This document shows, in pieces, positions 54,088 through 61,926 of a stretch of DNA of 64,000 nucleotides; within the stretch, counting starts at the first letter, position 1; every line of letters begins with the position of its first letter. The DNA is from Sulfitobacter dubius (GTDB lineage Bacteria; Pseudomonadota; Alphaproteobacteria; Rhodobacterales; Rhodobacteraceae). Position numbers and translations under genes: made by a program. The notes below the pieces were generated by a model. That model ran no database searches, had not been told where the DNA came from, and saw only the letters and a program-made list of their open reading frames with translations. The DNA lies in the NCBI RefSeq assembly GCF_900113435.1, contig NZ_FOPG01000002.1:620001-684000 (forward strand). The letters run 5' to 3'.

Positions 54088-54169
54088 GAGGGGACCTTCG
54101 TGACATGAAAAACGCCGGGCTGCTGCTTTCACAGGGCCCGGCGTTGGAAAGGTGTTGAGTTTAGCGGGC

Positions 54170-54664
54170 TCAGAATTTGCTGTCGGACACGCGCATTTCC
54201 CGCGCCCGGCTTAGGATCGCATCCTCTACCGCACGCGAGGTGGCCCGTGCGACAGGCTGGCCGCCCGAGGACTGCAGTGCGACGTTGAGCGAGCGGGCAT
54301 CAAGCGCCGGATCGTCAATCAGAACCGTCGCGCGGTAAGCACGGCCACCGCCCGGCGGGGTGCCGTAGCCCGTGACGATCACGCCGGTGAAAGGATCGAC
54401 CGATTGCACCGGCAAGAAGTTCAATACTTCAAGCGAGGCCGACCACAGGTATTTGTTCACCGAAACACTACTGTCCGTGTTCTTGCGGTTAAAGATCGAC
54501 CAGATCGTGTTTTCCGGGTTGGTCTCAATGTTATTAGGGTTGTTTGAGTTGGTGTATTGATCTGGCCGTTCCGTGGCAGGGCTACCAAAGCCCCCACCAC
54601 AGGCGGCAAGCGCGCTAAGCGCCAGAACGGAGATCGCCATCTTGCAAGCGGTACGAAGGGCCAT
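54170..54664 (-). CDS. DUF3576 lipoprotein
   Basis: A 164-residue protein with a lipobox 'LSALAAC' (C22) and therefore probably membrane anchored. The mature part is of the DUF3576 type: '[20 protein letters not shown]' (~53-72), '[20 protein letters not shown]' (~73-92) and '[12 protein letters not shown]' at the end. Function unknown; in many alphaproteobacteria it sits just before leuS, as here (82-base gap). ATG 54664 or ATG 54643 may be used. Confidence 0.87.
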   Translation of the reverse strand: MALRTACKMAISVLALSALAACGGGFGSPATERPDQYTNSNNPNNIETNPENTIWSIFNRKNTDSSVSVNKYLWSASLEVLNFLPVQSVDPFTGVIVTGYGTPPGGGRAYRATVLIDDPALDARSLNVALQSSGGQPVARATSRAVEDAILSRAREMRVSDSKF

Positions 54665-54941
54665 TGCAGCTTTCCTTTGCCTGTTTGCGCTCCGGTCTAT
54701 CCAAGCGGGCCCATATCGGCAAGGTCTATGTCATAGGAGTGTGCATGCGGGGCAGGCGCTGTGTGGGCGCTGTGTACAGCCCGAGACGGCCAAACTGTGG
54801 CATAGCTGCACCAGCCCCGGTGACATTGTAGGTGGGCGGCCCGTGAACCTTGCCAAGTGCAGGGCATTGGGGGCAAACACCCTTCATACCCTTACCGGAT
54901 TCCCCGGTCTGGGCATATGAATTCAAACCGAGGGAAAACTC
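54665..54941 (+). other. 277-base intergenic region upstream of the porin
   Basis: This divergent gap separates the DUF3576 lipoprotein gene from the porin gene. It must hold the promoters of both. I see GAGGGAAAA as the porin ribosome site just before ATG 54942, but no convincing -35/-10 pair, operator or RNA gene. Confidence 0.5.
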
Positions 54942-55850
54942 ATGAAAAAAGTTCTCTTCGCTACAACAGCCCTGGTTGCGACCGCCGGTGTAGCAGCAGC
55001 AGACGTGACATTCGGCGGCTACGGCCGTTTCGGTATCATGTACAACGACAACGACTCCACAACTGGTGACAGCTCCACAGACGTGACTTCGCGTTTCCGT
55101 CTGCAGATCGACGCGACAGCTGAGTCCGACGCTGGCGTTGTCTTCGGTGCACGCACTCGCATCCAGCAGAACAACACAGACAACGGCAACGATCCTGCCG
55201 GTTCTGACCTCAACGGTGTTCGCTTCTTCGCTCGCACCGGTGGCTTCGAAGTTGGCGTTGGTAACATCTTCGGTGCTCTGGAATCCATGCCAGGTCAGTA
55301 CCCTGTCGACATGGGTCTGACCGGTCTCGGTTATGACTACACCGCGTTCAACGACCGTGGCGACCAGTACTCCTCCAGCGGCAGCGGCGCAGCCGGTGCA
55401 AACGGTCTGGAAGTTCTGTACTCCGCTGGTGATCTTGCTGTGCACGTGTCGGCTTCCGACGACAACGACCGCGTTGCCGGTTACGTTGCGTACACATGGA
55501 GCGGTTGGACCTTCGCAGTTGGTGGTCAAGACTCCGACAGCGCAGCTGACACCGAGTGGACCGCATCCGCTGGTGGTTCCTTCGGCATCGCAGACGTGAC
55601 TTTGGCCTATGCTGACAACGGCACCGGCGGTGATCGTGTTGTTCTGGCCGCGCGCTTTGACGTTGGTGCAGCGACAGACGTAGAAGTCTATGTTGCTGAC
55701 AACAGCGACTCGACAGACTCTGCAAACGACACCGGCTACGGCGTTGACTTCAACCACGACCTCGGCGGCGGCACCTCGCTGCGCGGTGGTGTGGTTAAGC
55801 AGATCGACGGCGACACCGTTGCCGACATGGGTGTTCGCTTCAACTTCTAA
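54942..55850 (+). CDS. General porin (outer-membrane beta-barrel)
   Basis: A 302-residue outer-membrane protein with a clean signal peptide ('MKKVLFATTALVATAGVAAA', cleaved before 'DVTFGGYGRFGI'). Alternating strands, abundant Gly/Asp/Ser and a C-terminal phenylalanine ('MGVRFNF') fit a trimeric alphaproteobacterial porin of the Rhodobacter type. Codon choice is strikingly biased (GGT, GTT, GCT, GAC, TCC preferred), unlike neighbours, as expected for a very highly expressed gene. A strong terminator follows. Confidence 0.93.
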   Translation: MKKVLFATTALVATAGVAAADVTFGGYGRFGIMYNDNDSTTGDSSTDVTSRFRLQIDATAESDAGVVFGARTRIQQNNTDNGNDPAGSDLNGVRFFARTGGFEVGVGNIFGALESMPGQYPVDMGLTGLGYDYTAFNDRGDQYSSSGSGAAGANGLEVLYSAGDLAVHVSASDDNDRVAGYVAYTWSGWTFAVGGQDSDSAADTEWTASAGGSFGIADVTLAYADNGTGGDRVVLAARFDVGAATDVEVYVADNSDSTDSANDTGYGVDFNHDLGGGTSLRGGVVKQIDGDTVADMGVRFNF

Positions 55851-55874
55851 GTTGAACGACATACTCTGAATATT

Positions 55875-55906
55875 GGGGCAGGCCTTTCGGTCTGCCCCTT
55901 TTCTTT
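55875..55906 (+). terminator. Rho-independent terminator of the porin gene
   Basis: A 10-bp stem beginning GGGGCAG (55875-55881) and closing CTGCCCC (55892-55898) around a TTTC loop, followed by TTTTCTTTT. It lies 24 bases after the porin stop. Confidence 0.9.
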
Positions 55907-55952
55907 TGCGCGATGCTGGTGTTCTCTGCGCGCCTGAAATGGAGGACCGAAA

Positions 55953-56606
55953 ATGAGTCTGAGCGACATAAAAAATCGTATCGCCAAGGCTGAAGCCGAT
56001 GCAGGCCGCGCGGCGGGATCGGTCAAGCTGATTGCTGTGAGTAAGGTGCAGCCTGATGCCCGCGTGCGTGCGGTATTGGACGAAGGGCATCGCATCTTTG
56101 GTGAGAACCGCGTGCAAGAAGCGGCAGGCAAATGGCCGGGGTTCCGCGAGGATTTCGCGGATGTTGAGCTACACCTCATAGGCCCCTTGCAAACCAACAA
56201 GGTCCGTCAGGCGATGGAACTGGCCGAGGCGATCCACACGGTAGACCGTCCCAAACTGGCCAAGACCATCGCGCGCTTGGCGCAGGAGATTGGCCGCTGT
56301 CCCGACCTCTTCATTCAGGTGAATACCGGCGAAGAAGATCAGAAGGCCGGGGTGATGCCCCGTGAGGCGGATGATTTCATTGCCGAATGCCGGGCGCTGG
56401 ACCTGCCGATCAAGGGGTTGATGTGTATTCCCCCGGTAGATGAGGCGCCATCGCTGCACTTCGCATTACTTGCCAAGATCGCCGCGCGCAACGATTTGAA
56501 CGGCTTGTCGATGGGCATGAGCGGTGACTTTGAGCAGGCCATTGCCCTTGGGGCGACCCATGTGCGTGTCGGCTCTGCTATTTTTGGTGAACGGGTTAGC
56601 GAATAA
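55953..56606 (+). CDS. YggS-family PLP-binding homeostasis protein
   Basis: A 217-residue single-barrel pyridoxal-phosphate protein (PLPBP, COG0325). The Schiff-base lysine is K31 in 'LIAVSKVQPDA'. 'IFGENRVQEA' (~49-58), 'HLIGPLQTNK' (~71-80) and 'GLSMGMSGDFEQAIALG' (~187-203) are signature stretches. It balances PLP and amino-acid/keto-acid pools and has no known enzymatic activity. It is convergent with the L,D-transpeptidase gene, the two overlapping by 11 bp at their ends. Confidence 0.95.
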   Translation: MSLSDIKNRIAKAEADAGRAAGSVKLIAVSKVQPDARVRAVLDEGHRIFGENRVQEAAGKWPGFREDFADVELHLIGPLQTNKVRQAMELAEAIHTVDRPKLAKTIARLAQEIGRCPDLFIQVNTGEEDQKAGVMPREADDFIAECRALDLPIKGLMCIPPVDEAPSLHFALLAKIAARNDLNGLSMGMSGDFEQAIALGATHVRVGSAIFGERVSE

Positions 56607-57090
56607 TTAACCGCGTCGCCGGGCCGACACGGGTGGCGATCTCATGAAGATCGGCCCGTGCAAAGGCGATGCAGCCCTCGGTCGGATAGCCCGGCCGCCG
56701 CCACTGATGAATAAAGATCGCGGAGCCGCGCCCGGCTTCGGCTTCTGGCCAGTTCCAATCGGTCAGAATCACCAGATCATAGAGCGGATCAGCGCGGCGC
56801 AGCGCCTCGTGGCTATGGGGGTAGGGGGCATGGACGCGGTGGTTGTAGTCAGGCTGGCCGCTGGCGTCGGACCACAGATCACCGGGCCCGATCGGCTGTG
56901 CCCAAGCGCTTGGGGCAGGGATACGGTCAGGCCGATAGAGCATCCCCACCAAACGATGGATCCCGCGCGGCGTGGCCCCGTCGCCTTCGCGTTTGTCATG
57001 GGTCAGACCGCCCTTGCCGATGCTACAGGCATAGCGCCGCCCCTGAAACCGCAGGCCCGTCGGCGTCAGAACCATGTCACTCGGCGTCAC
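56596..57090 (-). CDS. L,D-transpeptidase (YkuD) family protein
   Basis: A 164-residue YkuD-domain protein. The active-site region 'FIHQWRRPGYPTEGCIAFA' (~125-143) carries the catalytic cysteine in EGC and an upstream histidine. It lacks an obvious signal peptide, unlike classical wall cross-linking enzymes, so its location is unclear. The start is GTG 57090, whose first bases overlap the ribA stop (GTGA); ATG 57075 is an alternative. The cotranscription with ribA looks incidental. Confidence 0.85.
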   Translation of the reverse strand: MTPSDMVLTPTGLRFQGRRYACSIGKGGLTHDKREGDGATPRGIHRLVGMLYRPDRIPAPSAWAQPIGPGDLWSDASGQPDYNHRVHAPYPHSHEALRRADPLYDLVILTDWNWPEAEAGRGSAIFIHQWRRPGYPTEGCIAFARADLHEIATRVGPATRLIIR

Positions 57091-58178
57091 AGAAGATGTC
57101 CCGATTTCGCGGCCTTGGTAGCCAGATAGGCGCTGTTGTGGCGGTTCTCGCCCACGGCCAGCGGGACACGTTCGGTGACGGCAACGCCGCTTTGCTCCAT
57201 CATGCCCACCTTGCGCGGGTTGTTGGTCAGTAACCGAACGGCGGAGAACCCCATCGAGCGCAGAATGTCCGCGCCGAGGCGGAAATCGCGCTCATCATCC
57301 TCAAAGCCGAGGCGATGATTGGCTTCAACCGTGTCAAAACCCTGATCCTGCAAAGAATAGGCGCGCATCTTGTTGGCAAGGCCGATGCCGCGCCCCTCTT
57401 GATTGAGGTAGAGCAACACGCCATTGCCTTCGCCCCCCATCTGCGCCAGTGCCGCGCGAAGCTGTGGGCCGCAATCGCATTTCAGGCTGCCCATAAGATC
57501 GCCGGTGAAACAGGCCGAGTGCAGACGGCAGAGAACGGGCGTGTTGCGGGCAGGGCGGCCAATCTCGATCGCGTAATGCTCTTCGCCACCGTCTTCGGGG
57601 CGGAAGATATGCAGACGACCCGCCTCAGACACTTCCATCGGCAAACGGGCGTTGACCACCGGATGCAGGGCACTGCGCCGCGCAAGGATCGGGGCGGCAG
57701 CGGTGAGGTCGATCAGGGTTAGCCCGTGCAGACGCGCGAAGTCAGCACCCTGCGGCAGATCGAGCACCAATGCAGCCGGCAGCATCCGCGCGGCTTTTAC
57801 CAGATCAAGCGCGGCGCTATGGGCGGCCGTATCCCCGCCCCGCGCGGTCTGCAGCGGCCCTTTCATCGGGGCGCGCAGGTCATCCGCCGGATCAGCGATG
57901 CTTTGCACCCAAGCGGGCGTTGCACCGGGGGGCAGCAGCACGCGCGCGAGATTGCCGTCATAGGCGCGCGCCTTAAGCGTTTCCGCCCGCCGCGCGGTGA
58001 TTGCCAGCACGGGCGCACCGCCCAAGGCCAACACATCCATAAGGCGCTGCGCGGTCAGCGTCTCCGCCGCCAGCACGAGAGCGGCCTGCGTCCCATCCGT
58101 CAAAACCACGGGCACGCCCATGCGTAAATCGGCCCGCGCACGCGCCAGTTGCTCGGTGATATCCGGGGCGAAACTCAT
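57087..58178 (-). CDS. ribA: GTP cyclohydrolase II with divergent N-terminal domain
   Basis: A 363-residue protein. The C-terminal ~200 residues are GTP cyclohydrolase II, the first riboflavin-pathway enzyme: the zinc cysteines lie in 'CFTGDLMGSLKCDCG', with 'YLNQEGRGIGL' and 'RLLTNNPRKV' following. The N-terminal ~150 residues resemble a decayed DHBP synthase (RibB) half without its recognisable acidic active-site motif, so a separate ribB is probably needed. ATG 58178 is preferred over a TTG four codons upstream, with GGAG at moderate distance. Confidence 0.9.
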   Translation of the reverse strand: MSFAPDITEQLARARADLRMGVPVVLTDGTQAALVLAAETLTAQRLMDVLALGGAPVLAITARRAETLKARAYDGNLARVLLPPGATPAWVQSIADPADDLRAPMKGPLQTARGGDTAAHSAALDLVKAARMLPAALVLDLPQGADFARLHGLTLIDLTAAAPILARRSALHPVVNARLPMEVSEAGRLHIFRPEDGGEEHYAIEIGRPARNTPVLCRLHSACFTGDLMGSLKCDCGPQLRAALAQMGGEGNGVLLYLNQEGRGIGLANKMRAYSLQDQGFDTVEANHRLGFEDDERDFRLGADILRSMGFSAVRLLTNNPRKVGMMEQSGVAVTERVPLAVGENRHNSAYLATKAAKSGHLL

Positions 58179-58340
58179 GGTTTGTTGCAACTCCGCAAAG
58201 GCATCAGCGTTTACCTAAGTTATTTCCAAAGGAATTGAAACATTTCACGCTTTGTTGACACGAGGCTGTGAGGCAGAGGTCACATCCCTTGTCGGAGCCC
58301 CTGCCGAAGCGCATGTATAAGACAACAGACGGAGAGATAG

Positions 58341-59027
58341 ATGCCCCAGCTTAAGAAAATCCTGCTCGTTGATGACGACGATGACCTGCGTGAGGCGCTG
58401 AGCGAACAGTTGATCATGACCGAGGATTTCGACGTTTTCGAAGCCGCCAATGGCACCGAGGCGATGACCAAAGCCAAAGAGGCGCTGTACGATTTGGTGA
58501 TCCTTGATGTGGGCCTGCCGGACACCGATGGGCGCGAACTGTGTCGCTTGATGCGCAAACAGGGGGTGAAAAGCCCGATCCTGATGCTGACGGGCCATGA
58601 CACCGATGCAGATACGATCCTTGGCCTTGATGCGGGGGCGAACGATTACGTCACCAAACCGTTCAAATTCCCAGTCCTTTTGGCCCGCATCCGCGCGCAG
58701 TTGCGCCAGCATGAGCAGTCCGAAGACGCGGTGTTCCAGCTTGGGCCATATACGTTCAAGCCCGCGATGAAGGTGCTGACAACGGAAGACGACCGCAAGG
58801 TACGCCTGACCGAGAAAGAAACCAATATCCTCAAATTCCTCTACCGCTCAACCGATGGTGTCGTACCGCGCGATGTGCTGCTGCATGAGGTCTGGGGCTA
58901 TAACGCTGGCGTCACGACCCACACGCTGGAAACCCATATCTACCGCCTGCGGCAGAAGATCGAGCCTGACCCCTCGAATGCCCGTTTGCTGGTGACTGAA
59001 TCCGGTGGTTATCGCCTGATGGCATAA
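58341..59027 (+). CDS. OmpR-family response regulator, CenR-like
   Basis: A 228-residue regulator. The receiver has D12-D13, phosphoacceptor D56 ('LVILDVGLPDTDG'), T84 and K106 ('VTKPFKF'). The OmpR winged helix follows (~128-228), with 'VRLTEKETNILKFLYRS' (~151-167) and 'THTLETHIYRLRQKIEPDP' (~194-212). It closely resembles CenR, an essential cell-envelope regulator of alphaproteobacteria, but the assignment rests on recall. No histidine kinase is adjacent, as for CenR, whose kinase is encoded apart. CGGAGAGA precedes ATG 58341. Confidence 0.88.
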   Translation: MPQLKKILLVDDDDDLREALSEQLIMTEDFDVFEAANGTEAMTKAKEALYDLVILDVGLPDTDGRELCRLMRKQGVKSPILMLTGHDTDADTILGLDAGANDYVTKPFKFPVLLARIRAQLRQHEQSEDAVFQLGPYTFKPAMKVLTTEDDRKVRLTEKETNILKFLYRSTDGVVPRDVLLHEVWGYNAGVTTHTLETHIYRLRQKIEPDPSNARLLVTESGGYRLMA

Positions 59028-59044
59028 ATCATGGAACCATTTCC

Positions 59045-59082
59045 AACCCCGCGTGGTTGGAAACTCTGAGAGGCGGGGTTTT
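59045..59082 (+). terminator. Candidate terminator of the cenR-like gene
   Basis: AACCCCGC (59045-59052) and GCGGGGTT (59073-59080) form an 8-bp stem followed by TTTT overlapping the stem end. The 20-base loop is long, so folding is less certain; an alternative CCAACC/GGTTGG hairpin overlaps it. Confidence 0.55.
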
Positions 59083-59091
59083 CATGACCCG

Positions 59092-59182
59092 CCACTCGGT
59101 TTGAAGCCCGACTTTTGTACCCGGGTTAAAGGTACATACCTCCCTGTTGGACTGGCCGGGCCGTAGTGCCCGGCCTTTTTTT
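59092..59182 (+). ncRNA. Candidate small RNA with its own terminator
   Basis: Downstream of the cenR-like terminator lies a hairpin TGTACC/GGTACA (59116-59136), then a C-rich unpaired stretch containing CCTCCC, then a strong terminator: GGCCGGGC (59154-59161) with GCCCGGCC (59168-59175) and seven T residues. TTGGAA and TTTCAT spaced by 17 bases (59057-59085) could be a promoter. The layout (5' hairpin, anti-Shine-Dalgarno-like loop, terminator) is that of a trans-acting sRNA. The 5' end is estimated. It could also be just a second terminator. Confidence 0.45.
59154..59182 (+). terminator. Strong rho-independent terminator upstream of xth
   Basis: An 8-bp perfect GC stem with a 6-base loop followed by TTTTTTT. 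It lies 127 bases beyond the cenR-like stop and 109 bases before xth, and either ends the candidate small RNA or serves as a second cenR terminator. Confidence 0.9.
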
Positions 59183-59290
59183 ATCTTCTGTCCATCTTTA
59201 GCCCCAGTGACCTGTGCGCAGATTTCCTCATGGCACCCCCGCGCCGCCCGCGTTACTGTGCCGGACCACCCTCAGACCGGAGCCTGCCCC

Positions 59291-60079
59291 ATGTCCTTTT
59301 CCCTCGCCACTTGGAACATCAACTCCGTCCGCCTGCGCGAGCCCTTGGTGCTGAAACTGCTGGCCGAACACGGGCCGGATGTGCTGTGCCTGCAAGAGTG
59401 CAAAAGCCCGGTCGATAAAATCCCGGTCGAGGCGTTCAAGGCGGTTGGCTATACGCACATGGTGGCGCGCGGTCAGAAGGGCTACAACGGCGTGGCGATC
59501 CTGTCGAAGCTGCCTCTGCTGGACGCAGGCGATCAGGATTTCGCCATGCTGGGCCACGCCCGCCATGTGGCGGCCAAGCTGGAAAACGGCACCACGATCC
59601 ACAACTTCTACGTCCCCGCTGGCGGTGACAAACCCGACCGCGAGATCAATGAGAAGTTTGGACAAAAGCTCGATTACCTCTCGGAAATGCGCGACTGGTT
59701 TCATAGTGAAAAGCCCGAGAAGTCGATCCTTGTGGGTGATCTGAACATCGCCCCGCGTGAGGATGACGTCTGGGACCACAAGAAGCTGTTGAAGATCGTC
59801 AGCCACACCCCGGTGGAGGTCGAAGCGCTTGGCGCGGTGCAGGATGCGGGCAATTGGGTCGACATCACCCGGCAGGACGTGCCAGAGGGCAATCTCTATA
59901 GCTGGTGGTCCTACCGCGCCGCCGATTGGGACGCCGCTGATAAGGGCCGCAGGCTCGATCACATCTGGGCCACCTCTGATATCGCACAGGCCGGACACTC
60001 CAGCCATATCGTCCGCGATGCACGCGGTTGGGAGAAACCTAGCGACCACGCACCGGTTTTTGCCAGTTTTGACCTTTGA
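59291..60079 (+). CDS. xth: Exodeoxyribonuclease III
   Basis: A 262-residue AP endonuclease/3'-exonuclease of base-excision repair. Catalytic landmarks are 'TWNINSVRLR' (7-16), 'LCLQECK' with E36, 'VGDLNIAPREDDVWD' (~152-166) and the terminal 'SDHAPVFA' with the catalytic histidine. The start is ATG 59291; the open frame upstream crosses the terminator and is not used. The length matches the ExoIII family. Confidence 0.95.
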   Translation: MSFSLATWNINSVRLREPLVLKLLAEHGPDVLCLQECKSPVDKIPVEAFKAVGYTHMVARGQKGYNGVAILSKLPLLDAGDQDFAMLGHARHVAAKLENGTTIHNFYVPAGGDKPDREINEKFGQKLDYLSEMRDWFHSEKPEKSILVGDLNIAPREDDVWDHKKLLKIVSHTPVEVEALGAVQDAGNWVDITRQDVPEGNLYSWWSYRAADWDAADKGRRLDHIWATSDIAQAGHSSHIVRDARGWEKPSDHAPVFASFDL

Positions 60080-60133
60080 ATCGGACCACCGCACGTCCAT
60101 ATAAAGCCAAACGCGATTAGCGAGGATGACAGC

Positions 60134-61060
60134 ATGATTGACCTGAACCTTTCCACCGCCGCCCCGGCCTCGGCAGATGCCGACCTAATCAAGGACACGA
60201 CCGAAGCGACCTTTATGGCCGATGTGGTCGAAGCTTCGCAGACGGTGCCGGTCATCGTTGATTTCTGGGCGCCTTGGTGTGGCCCGTGCAAGACGCTCGG
60301 CCCGATGTTGGAAGACGCCGTGCGCGCTGCGAATGGTGCGGTAAAGATGGTGAAGGTCGATGTCGATCAAGCGCAGGCGATTGCAGGGCAATTGCAGATC
60401 CAATCGATCCCGACAGTCTATGCTTTCTACAAAGGTCAGCCGATTGATGGTTTCCAAGGCGCGCAGCCGCAGTCCGAAATCAAGGCCTTCGTTGACCGCG
60501 TGGTAAAAGCGGGTGGTGGCGAAGCGCCCGGTGATACGCTGGCCGACGCCGTGGCCGCTGCCGAAGAAATGCTGACCGAAGGGGCTGCGGCCGACGCGGC
60601 GCAGACCTTTGCCGCGATTTTGGAAGAAGACCCGATGAACGCCCCGGCCTATGGTGGCATGGTGCGCGCCTATATCGCGATGGGCGAGTTGGAGCAGGCC
60701 GAAGCTCTGCTGAATGGTGCGCCGATCGAAATCTCCAAGTCGCCTGAGCTAGAAGCGGCTCATGCTCAGCTACAACTGGCGCATCAAGCGGCCAACGCGG
60801 GCCCGGTGGCCGAGCTGACCGACACGGTTGAGGCCAATCCTGACGACCATCAAGCGCGCTTTGATTTGGCTCAGGCGCTTTATGCGCATAACGATGCCGA
60901 AGGGGCGGTGGATCACCTGCTGGAGCTTTTCCGCCGGGATCGTGAATGGAATGAGGGCGCTGCCAAGACCCAGATGTTCACCATTTTCGAGGCGTTAAAG
61001 CCCAATGATCCGGTGGTCTTGAACGGGCGCCGCAAACTGTCGTCGATGATATTTGCCTGA
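60134..61060 (+). CDS. ybbN: Thioredoxin-TPR co-chaperone (YbbN/CnoX-like)
   Basis: A 308-residue protein with an N-terminal thioredoxin domain (active site C49-G-P-C52 in 'FWAPWCGPCKTLGP') and a C-terminal helical TPR-like region (~140-300). Unlike E. coli CnoX, whose motif is SxxC, both cysteines are kept, so it may act as a genuine oxidoreductase as well as a holdase passing clients to GroEL/DnaK. The LON-domain gene follows after 27 bases. Confidence 0.9.
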   Translation: MIDLNLSTAAPASADADLIKDTTEATFMADVVEASQTVPVIVDFWAPWCGPCKTLGPMLEDAVRAANGAVKMVKVDVDQAQAIAGQLQIQSIPTVYAFYKGQPIDGFQGAQPQSEIKAFVDRVVKAGGGEAPGDTLADAVAAAEEMLTEGAAADAAQTFAAILEEDPMNAPAYGGMVRAYIAMGELEQAEALLNGAPIEISKSPELEAAHAQLQLAHQAANAGPVAELTDTVEANPDDHQARFDLAQALYAHNDAEGAVDHLLELFRRDREWNEGAAKTQMFTIFEALKPNDPVVLNGRRKLSSMIFA

Positions 61061-61087
61061 GGAGCCGGGCGCACTAAGTCCCTTGTC

Positions 61088-61732
61088 ATGATCAAGCCAG
61101 CAGAATTGCCCAAAACAATTGCGATCTTTCCGTTGGCAGGGGCGCTGTTGCTGCCCCGGTCGCGGTTGCCGTTGCATATATTCGAACCGCGCTATCTTCA
61201 GATGATCGAAGATGCGCTTAAAACGGATACTCGGCTGATCGGCATGGTCCAGCCCAACGAAGTGCCGGGCCGCGATGGCAATGGCCTGCACCAGATTGGC
61301 TGTGCCGGGCGCATCACGCAATTTTCCGAGACCGAAGATGGGCGCTATATGGTGACCTTGGGTGGTGTGTCACGGTTTCGCGTTGTGGAAGAGATCGAAG
61401 GTTTTAGCCCCTATCGCCGCTGCGATGTGAACTGGTCGGGCTTCGACCGGGATCTTGGCGAGGATGAGTTTGACGACACCTTTGACCGGACGCGTTTCCT
61501 TGATCTGTTAGGCCGCTATTTCGATGCCCGCGGCCTTTCGGCGGATTGGGATACCTTGAAAGACGCCGAAGATGAATTGCTCATTAACTCTCTGTCGATG
61601 ATGCTGGAGTTTGAGGACGAAGACAAACAGGCGTTGCTAGAGGCGCCGTCGCTGGAGACCCGGCGCGAGACATTGGTGACATTGATCGAATTCGCGATGC
61701 GTGGCGGTCAGGAAGAGGGCTTGATGCAATGA
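61088..61732 (+). CDS. LON substrate-binding-domain protein (no protease domain)
   Basis: A 214-residue protein made of a LON N-terminal domain: '[20 protein letters not shown]' (11-30), '[14 protein letters not shown]' (31-44) and '[16 protein letters not shown]' (~87-102). The AAA+ and peptidase domains of Lon are absent. Function unknown; in alphaproteobacteria it is typically encoded with a thioredoxin-TPR gene and the Trm112-like gene, as here. Its stop overlaps the next start by 4 bp. Confidence 0.9.
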   Translation: MIKPAELPKTIAIFPLAGALLLPRSRLPLHIFEPRYLQMIEDALKTDTRLIGMVQPNEVPGRDGNGLHQIGCAGRITQFSETEDGRYMVTLGGVSRFRVVEEIEGFSPYRRCDVNWSGFDRDLGEDEFDDTFDRTRFLDLLGRYFDARGLSADWDTLKDAEDELLINSLSMMLEFEDEDKQALLEAPSLETRRETLVTLIEFAMRGGQEEGLMQ

Positions 61733-61911
61733 CGGATGCGACCGTTCAATTCGACCGCCGGATGCTGGAGGCACTGATCTGTCCGCGTACTCAGACAACG
61801 CTGGTCTATGACGCGGAAAAGCAGGAATTGGTGTCGAAGGCCGCCGGGCTTGCCTATCCAATCCGCAATGGCATTCCGGTGATGTTGCCGGATGAAGCGC
61901 GTACGCTGTAA
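61729..61911 (+). CDS. Trm112-like protein (YcaR type)
   Basis: A 60-residue protein of the Trm112/UPF0434 family: '[16 protein letters not shown]' (13-28) and '[17 protein letters not shown]' (42-58). Eukaryotic and archaeal relatives activate methyltransferases; bacterial members are small zinc-ribbon-like proteins, though only one Cys (C19) remains here. It overlaps the LON-domain gene by 4 bp and is convergent with the UbiH-like gene. Confidence 0.9.
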   Translation: MTDATVQFDRRMLEALICPRTQTTLVYDAEKQELVSKAAGLAYPIRNGIPVMLPDEARTL

Positions 61912-61926
61912 CGCTGCGCGGCCCTG

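Noticed and set aside
54726-56117. A 463-codon minus-strand open frame across the porin gene
   Set aside because: It is antisense to a clear porin with signal peptide, ribosome site and terminator. The translation is low-complexity and follows from the porin's codon bias.
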